This document shows, one piece after another, positions 60,812 to 64,000 of a stretch of 64,000 nucleotides of DNA (its first letter is position 1; each line of letters opens with the position of its first letter). The notes under the pieces were generated by a model. That model did not search any database. It saw nothing but the letters and a program-made list of their open reading frames with translations, and was not told where the DNA came from. The position numbers and the translations under genes were made by a program. This stretch comes from Paraburkholderia metrosideri (GTDB taxonomy: Bacteria > Pseudomonadota > Gammaproteobacteria > Burkholderiales > Burkholderiaceae), in NCBI RefSeq assembly GCF_904848625.1, contig NZ_CAJHCP010000019.1:40246-104245 (forward strand), read 5' to 3'.

Positions 60812-61639
60812 TTAACGCTTGTGACGGCGCTGGACGATCATGCTCGTCGTGCGCTTGTTGCTGCGGGTGCGATAACCCTTAGCAGGCGTGCCCCACGGGC
60901 TCACCGGATCGCGACCTGCAGCCGTCTTGCCTTCACCACCGCCGTGCGGGTGATCGACCGGGTTCATTGCAACGCCACGCACCGTCGGGCGGATACCGCG
61001 CCAGCGATTCGCGCCAGCCTTACCGATTTGACGGAGGCTATGCTCTTCGTTGCCAACTTCACCAATCGTCGCGCGGCATTCAACGTGAACGCGGCGGATT
61101 TCACCCGAGCGCAGGCGGACCTGTGCGTAGATGCCTTCACGAGCCAGCAACATCGCCGACGTACCAGCCGAACGCGCCATTTGCGCGCCCTTGCCCGGCA
61201 GCATTTCGATGCAGTGGATCGTCGTACCGACCGGAATGTTGCGGATCGGCAGCGTGTTACCAGCGCGGATCGGAGCTTCCGAACCCGACATCAATTGCTG
61301 ACCGACGGTGAGACCCTTCGGAGCGATGATGTAGCGGCGCTCGCCGTCTGCGTACAGAACCAGCGCGATGTTCGCGCTACGGTTCGGATCGTACTCAAGA
61401 CGTTCGACCTTCGCTGCGATACCGTCCTTATTGCGACGGAAATCGACGACACGGTAGTGGTGCTTATGACCACCACCCTTGTGACGCGTGGTGATGTGAC
61501 CATTGTTGTTACGGCCGGCGGTCGAGGATTGCGAATCGAGCAGCGGTGCGAACGGCTTGCCCTTATGCAATTCCTTGTTGACCACCTTGACCATCGCGCG
61601 GCGACCCGGCGAAGTCGGCTTAACTTTAACGATTGCCAT
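60812..61639 (-). CDS. rplB: 50S ribosomal protein L2
   Basis: A 275-residue protein close to the peptidyl-transferase centre. GRNNNGHITTRHKGGGHKHHYR (adjoining blocks), RSGEIRRVHVECRATIGEVG, and the conserved RPTVRGVAMNPVDHPHGGGEG with the functionally important His are present. Starts two bases after rplW. Confidence 0.98.
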   Translation of the reverse strand: MAIVKVKPTSPGRRAMVKVVNKELHKGKPFAPLLDSQSSTAGRNNNGHITTRHKGGGHKHHYRVVDFRRNKDGIAAKVERLEYDPNRSANIALVLYADGERRYIIAPKGLTVGQQLMSGSEAPIRAGNTLPIRNIPVGTTIHCIEMLPGKGAQMARSAGTSAMLLAREGIYAQVRLRSGEIRRVHVECRATIGEVGNEEHSLRQIGKAGANRWRGIRPTVRGVAMNPVDHPHGGGEGKTAAGRDPVSPWGTPAKGYRTRSNKRTTSMIVQRRHKR

Positions 61640-61641
61640 GA

Positions 61642-61956
61642 TTACTTGGCCTCCGCTTCAAAGTTGATTTCCTGGCCGGGCTTCAGACAGACGTACGCCT
61701 TCTTCACGTCCTTGCGCTTGCCCATAAAACGACCAAAGCGCTTGGCTTTGCCCTTGGACACCAGCACGTTGACGGAATTGACTTCCACCTTGAACAGCAG
61801 CTCGACTGCAGCTTTCACTTCCTGCTTCGTGGCATCGGGCGCGACTTCGAACACAACTTGCTCGTTCTTGTCGGCCACCAGCGTCGCCTTTTCGGAGATC
61901 ACCGGCGCGAGCAGGACCTGCATCAAACGATGATCGTTTTTGCGAATCTCGCTCAT
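61642..61956 (-). CDS. rplW: 50S ribosomal protein L23
   Basis: A 104-residue protein at the tunnel exit, the docking site for trigger factor and SRP: VLLAPVISEKATLVADKN, VNSVNVLVSKGKAKRFGRFMG and DVKKAYVCLKPGQEI. Its start overlaps the rplD stop by four bases (ATGA). Confidence 0.98.
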   Translation of the reverse strand: MSEIRKNDHRLMQVLLAPVISEKATLVADKNEQVVFEVAPDATKQEVKAAVELLFKVEVNSVNVLVSKGKAKRFGRFMGKRKDVKKAYVCLKPGQEINFEAEAK

Positions 61957-62573
61957 GACAGCAACTCCTCGATCTGGGCGACCGCAGCCTTCGTGATCAG
62001 GATCTTCTTGAAGTAGATCAGCGACAGTGGGTCGGCGTAACGCGGCTCGACAACTGCCACATGGGCGAGGTTGCGCGACGCGAGGTACAGGTTTTCGTCA
62101 ACCGTATCGGTAATCACCAGAACGGAGTCGAGACCCATCGCCTTGAATTTTTCGGCCAGCAGCTTCGTCTTCGGCGCTTCGAGCGTCAGCTCGTCGACCA
62201 CCGAGATGCGGCCTTCGCGGGCCAGCTGCGAGAAGATCGAGCAGAGACCTGCGCGATGCATCTTCTTGTTAACCTTGTGCGAAAAGTTTTCTTCCGGCGA
62301 ATTCGGGAAGATCCGGCCACCGCCGCGCCACAACGGGCTCGACGACATACCGGCACGGGCGCGGCCCGTACCCTTTTGGCGCCACGGCTTCTTGGTCGTG
62401 TGCTTAACTTGCTCACGGTCCTTCTGCGCGCGGTTGCCGCTACGGGCATTCGCTTGATACGCCACCACGACCTGGTGAATCAGGGCTTCGTTGTAATCGC
62501 GACCGAACACTACGTCCGACGCGCTAACGCCTGCACCTTCCTGACCATTGGCATTCAGGAGCTTAAGTTCCAT
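61953..62573 (-). CDS. rplD: 50S ribosomal protein L4
   Basis: A 206-residue protein whose long loop (KPWRQKGTGRARAGMSSSPLWRGGG in adjoining blocks) reaches the exit tunnel. In E. coli L4 also represses the S10 operon. The ATG overlaps the rplC stop (TAATG). Confidence 0.98.
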   Translation of the reverse strand: MELKLLNANGQEGAGVSASDVVFGRDYNEALIHQVVVAYQANARSGNRAQKDREQVKHTTKKPWRQKGTGRARAGMSSSPLWRGGGRIFPNSPEENFSHKVNKKMHRAGLCSIFSQLAREGRISVVDELTLEAPKTKLLAEKFKAMGLDSVLVITDTVDENLYLASRNLAHVAVVEPRYADPLSLIYFKKILITKAAVAQIEELLS

Positions 62574-63232
62574 TATTTCGCTCCTTTCACGGCACGCGTC
62601 TTCACGGCCGGCGTAACGAATACTTTGCCACCCTTCGCACCCGGAACGGCGCCCTTGACCAGCAACAACTTGCGGTCAGCGTCGATACGAGCGATTTCGA
62701 GGTTTTGCACCGTTACCGTGTCGTCACCCATGTGACCGGTCATGCGCTTACCCGGGAAAACACGACCCGGATCTTGCGCCATACCGATCGAACCCGGCAC
62801 GTTGTGCGAGCGCGAATTACCGTGCGATGCACGGCCGGATGCGAAGTTGTAACGCTTGATGGTACCGGCGTAGCCCTTACCGATCGACACGCCTTGCACG
62901 TCGACTTTCTGGCCCACTTCGAACAGGTCGGGACCGACCACGGTGCCGTTCGACAACTCGGCAGCCTTAGCGGCATCGATCTGGAATTCTTTGAGGATTT
63001 CACCGGCTTGAACACCGGCTTTGGCGAGATGACCGGCCAAAGGCTTCGTCACACGCGATGCTCGGCGCGTACCGAATGCAACCTGCACGGCCGTGTAGCC
63101 GTCGGTTTCAACAGTCTTGATCTGCGTCACGCGGTTGTCGGACACGTCCAGCACGGTAACGGGAATCGAATCCCCTTCTGCCGTGAAGATACGGGTCATG
63201 CCAACCTTGCGACCTACGAGTCCAAGGCTCAT
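62573..63232 (-). CDS. rplC: 50S ribosomal protein L3
   Basis: A 219-residue assembly initiator: MSLGLVGRKVGMTRIFT at the start, FASGRASHGNSRSHNVPGSIG in the middle (the conserved glutamine-bearing loop follows) and KLLLVKGAVPGAKGGKVFV near the end. ATG 63232 is the family start; an ATG four codons upstream at 63244 is also possible. A strong promoter candidate and a leader hairpin lie in the 200-base gap before it. Confidence 0.98.
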   Translation of the reverse strand: MSLGLVGRKVGMTRIFTAEGDSIPVTVLDVSDNRVTQIKTVETDGYTAVQVAFGTRRASRVTKPLAGHLAKAGVQAGEILKEFQIDAAKAAELSNGTVVGPDLFEVGQKVDVQGVSIGKGYAGTIKRYNFASGRASHGNSRSHNVPGSIGMAQDPGRVFPGKRMTGHMGDDTVTVQNLEIARIDADRKLLLVKGAVPGAKGGKVFVTPAVKTRAVKGAK

Positions 63233-63353
63233 CGTTTTCTCCATTCCCGACTGCGATTGGTCGGGGCTAATTTACAAATGCCGGCGCCGTTTCGGGCATG
63301 AATGCATGCTGCAGCACACCGACTTTTTTGCGCGAATGCGCGAAAAGCCCACC

Positions 63354-63382
63354 ATTATAGCGAGGCTTTTCGTTTTCCGCAA
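63354..63382 (-). promoter_or_regulatory. Strong candidate promoter between rpsJ and rplC
   Basis: On the minus strand TTGCGG (63382-63377) and a perfect TATAAT (63359-63354) are exactly 17 bases apart. A hairpin-forming CGCG segment flanked by T4 and A5 follows (about 63345-63325), then about 100 bases of leader before rplC. Confidence 0.75.
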
Positions 63383-63432
63383 GCAATCAAAGACTTAGCG
63401 CCGTTCGGCATGCCGAACAACCTCTGGAAGCC

Positions 63433-63744
63433 TTATTGCAGCTTGATTTCGACGTCCACACCAGCCGGCAAATCCAGCTTCATCAGTGCGTCGACGGTCT
63501 TGTCCGTCGGATCGACGATGTCCATCAGGCGTTGATGCGTACGAATTTCGAGCTGATCGCGCGACGTCTTGTTGACGTGGGGCGAACGCAGGATGTCGAA
63601 ACGTTGAATGCGGGTCGGCAGGGGCACCGGGCCACGAACGATTGCGCCAGTCCGCTTTGCCGTGTCGACGATTTCAGCTGCCGATTGATCGATCAAGCGA
63701 TAGTCGAAAGCCTTCAGGCGAATGCGGATTTTCTGGTTTTGCAT
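63433..63744 (-). CDS. rpsJ: 30S ribosomal protein S10
   Basis: A 103-residue protein: MQNQKIRIRLKAFDYRLID at the start, GPVPLPTRIQRFDILRSPHVN (adjoining blocks) and the ASVEVEIKL-type end VDVEIKLQ. It also serves as NusE in transcription antitermination. AAGGAA precedes the ATG at 63744; the frame upstream is not coding. First S10-cluster gene after tuf. Confidence 0.98.
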   Translation of the reverse strand: MQNQKIRIRLKAFDYRLIDQSAAEIVDTAKRTGAIVRGPVPLPTRIQRFDILRSPHVNKTSRDQLEIRTHQRLMDIVDPTDKTVDALMKLDLPAGVDVEIKLQ

Positions 63745-63801
63745 GACAATTCCTTGGAAAGAGCGAGGCGGTATTGCGCCGCCAGATAGTAAAAGAACGT
63801 A

Positions 63802-63836
63802 GAGCCGGGCACCCGCCTTAGGGCAGCGCCCGGCTC
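63802..63836 (-). terminator. Hairpin between tuf and rpsJ
   Basis: GAGCCGGGC and GCCCGGCTC form a 9-bp stem with a 17-base loop. Read on the minus strand it is followed by TACGTTCTTTTAC, a weak T-rich tail. It may partly stop tuf transcripts or mark a processing site. Confidence 0.5.
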
Positions 63837-63879
63837 CGGGCACTACTTACTGCATGTACTGCAAGGTCAATCCTCGATT

Positions 63880-64000
63880 TTACTCGAGAATCTTGGCAAC
63901 CACACCAGCGCCGACCGTACGGCCACCTTCGCGGATAGCGAAGCGCAGACCTTCTTCCATCGCGATCGGGTTGATCAGCTTCACCGTGATCGACACATTG
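63880..64000 (-). CDS. tuf: Elongation factor Tu, C-terminal fragment
   Basis: The last 39 codons of EF-Tu before a TAA at 63882-63880, read as [20 protein letters not shown] followed by [19 protein letters not shown], the invariant domain III end that binds tRNA and kirromycin. The rest lies beyond the window. It is upstream of rpsJ, as in the str-S10 arrangement. Confidence 0.96.

Noticed and set aside
1..64000. tRNA genes, CRISPR arrays, prophage and complete insertion sequences
   Set aside because: None seen. The only transposase-like gene lacks catalytic residues and terminal repeats.

Overview
The window is GC-rich, densely packed, and reads as the main chromosome of a betaproteobacterium of the Burkholderia/Paraburkholderia type. 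This rests on gene order and protein character: thiOSGE, gltBD with a transposase-like gene upstream, pilM-N-OP-Q followed by aroK-aroB-dgt, divergent mrcA, cyaY/lptM-lysA, System II cytochrome c maturation, and a complete tuf-S10-spc-alpha ribosomal cluster with infA between secY and rpmJ. Species cannot be fixed from the sequence alone. No prophage, CRISPR array, tRNA or rRNA gene was seen.

Layout. 1-2.7 kb: thiamin genes thiO-thiS-thiG-(thiE) on the minus strand, led by a TPP riboswitch with a probable terminator platform and a possible 33-codon leader ORF that overlaps thiO. 2.7-5.6 kb: a promoter/palindrome region, then a YddA/SbmA-type ABC exporter overlapping an SDR-family gene that lacks the usual catalytic tyrosine. 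5.9-12.3 kb: accessory envelope region with two secreted or lipid-anchored proteins, an orphan OmpR-type regulator, a compact minus-strand cluster (58-aa peptide, small lipoprotein, exported protein, stand-alone FlgH-like ring protein), and a second OmpR-type regulator with its histidine kinase. 12.6-16.5 kb: a Tat-exported phosphatase-like lipoprotein whose catalytic Cys is Ser, then an MFS transporter with a D-amino-acid dehydrogenase. 16.7-24.1 kb: gltD, gltB and a Y1-transposase-like gene with a destroyed HUH motif. 24.2-28.9 kb: ompW, a DUF883-like protein, dgt, aroB, aroK. 29-36 kb: the type IV pilus assembly operon, with PilO and PilP fused, divergent from mrcA (PBP1A). 36-49 kb: cyaY, lptM-lysA, msrPQ, ccsB/resB, a dihaem cytochrome c, engB, hemB, dsbD and cutA. 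49-64 kb: the ribosomal protein cluster on the minus strand from tuf (cut by the window edge) to rplQ.

Functional themes. Much of the window serves the envelope: pilus inner-membrane complex, PBP1A, cytochrome c assembly (ccsB, resB, dsbD), periplasmic repair (msrPQ), and LPS-transport maturation (lptM). The rest is core metabolism (thiamin, glutamate, shikimate, lysine, haem) and translation. The ribosomal cluster contains good internal promoter candidates before rplC and before rplN, and stable hairpins between tuf and rpsJ and between rpoA and rplQ, suggesting output is tuned inside the cluster. The least explained parts are the 8.1-9.9 kb FlgH-like cluster and the proteins that keep a family fold but lack catalytic residues.
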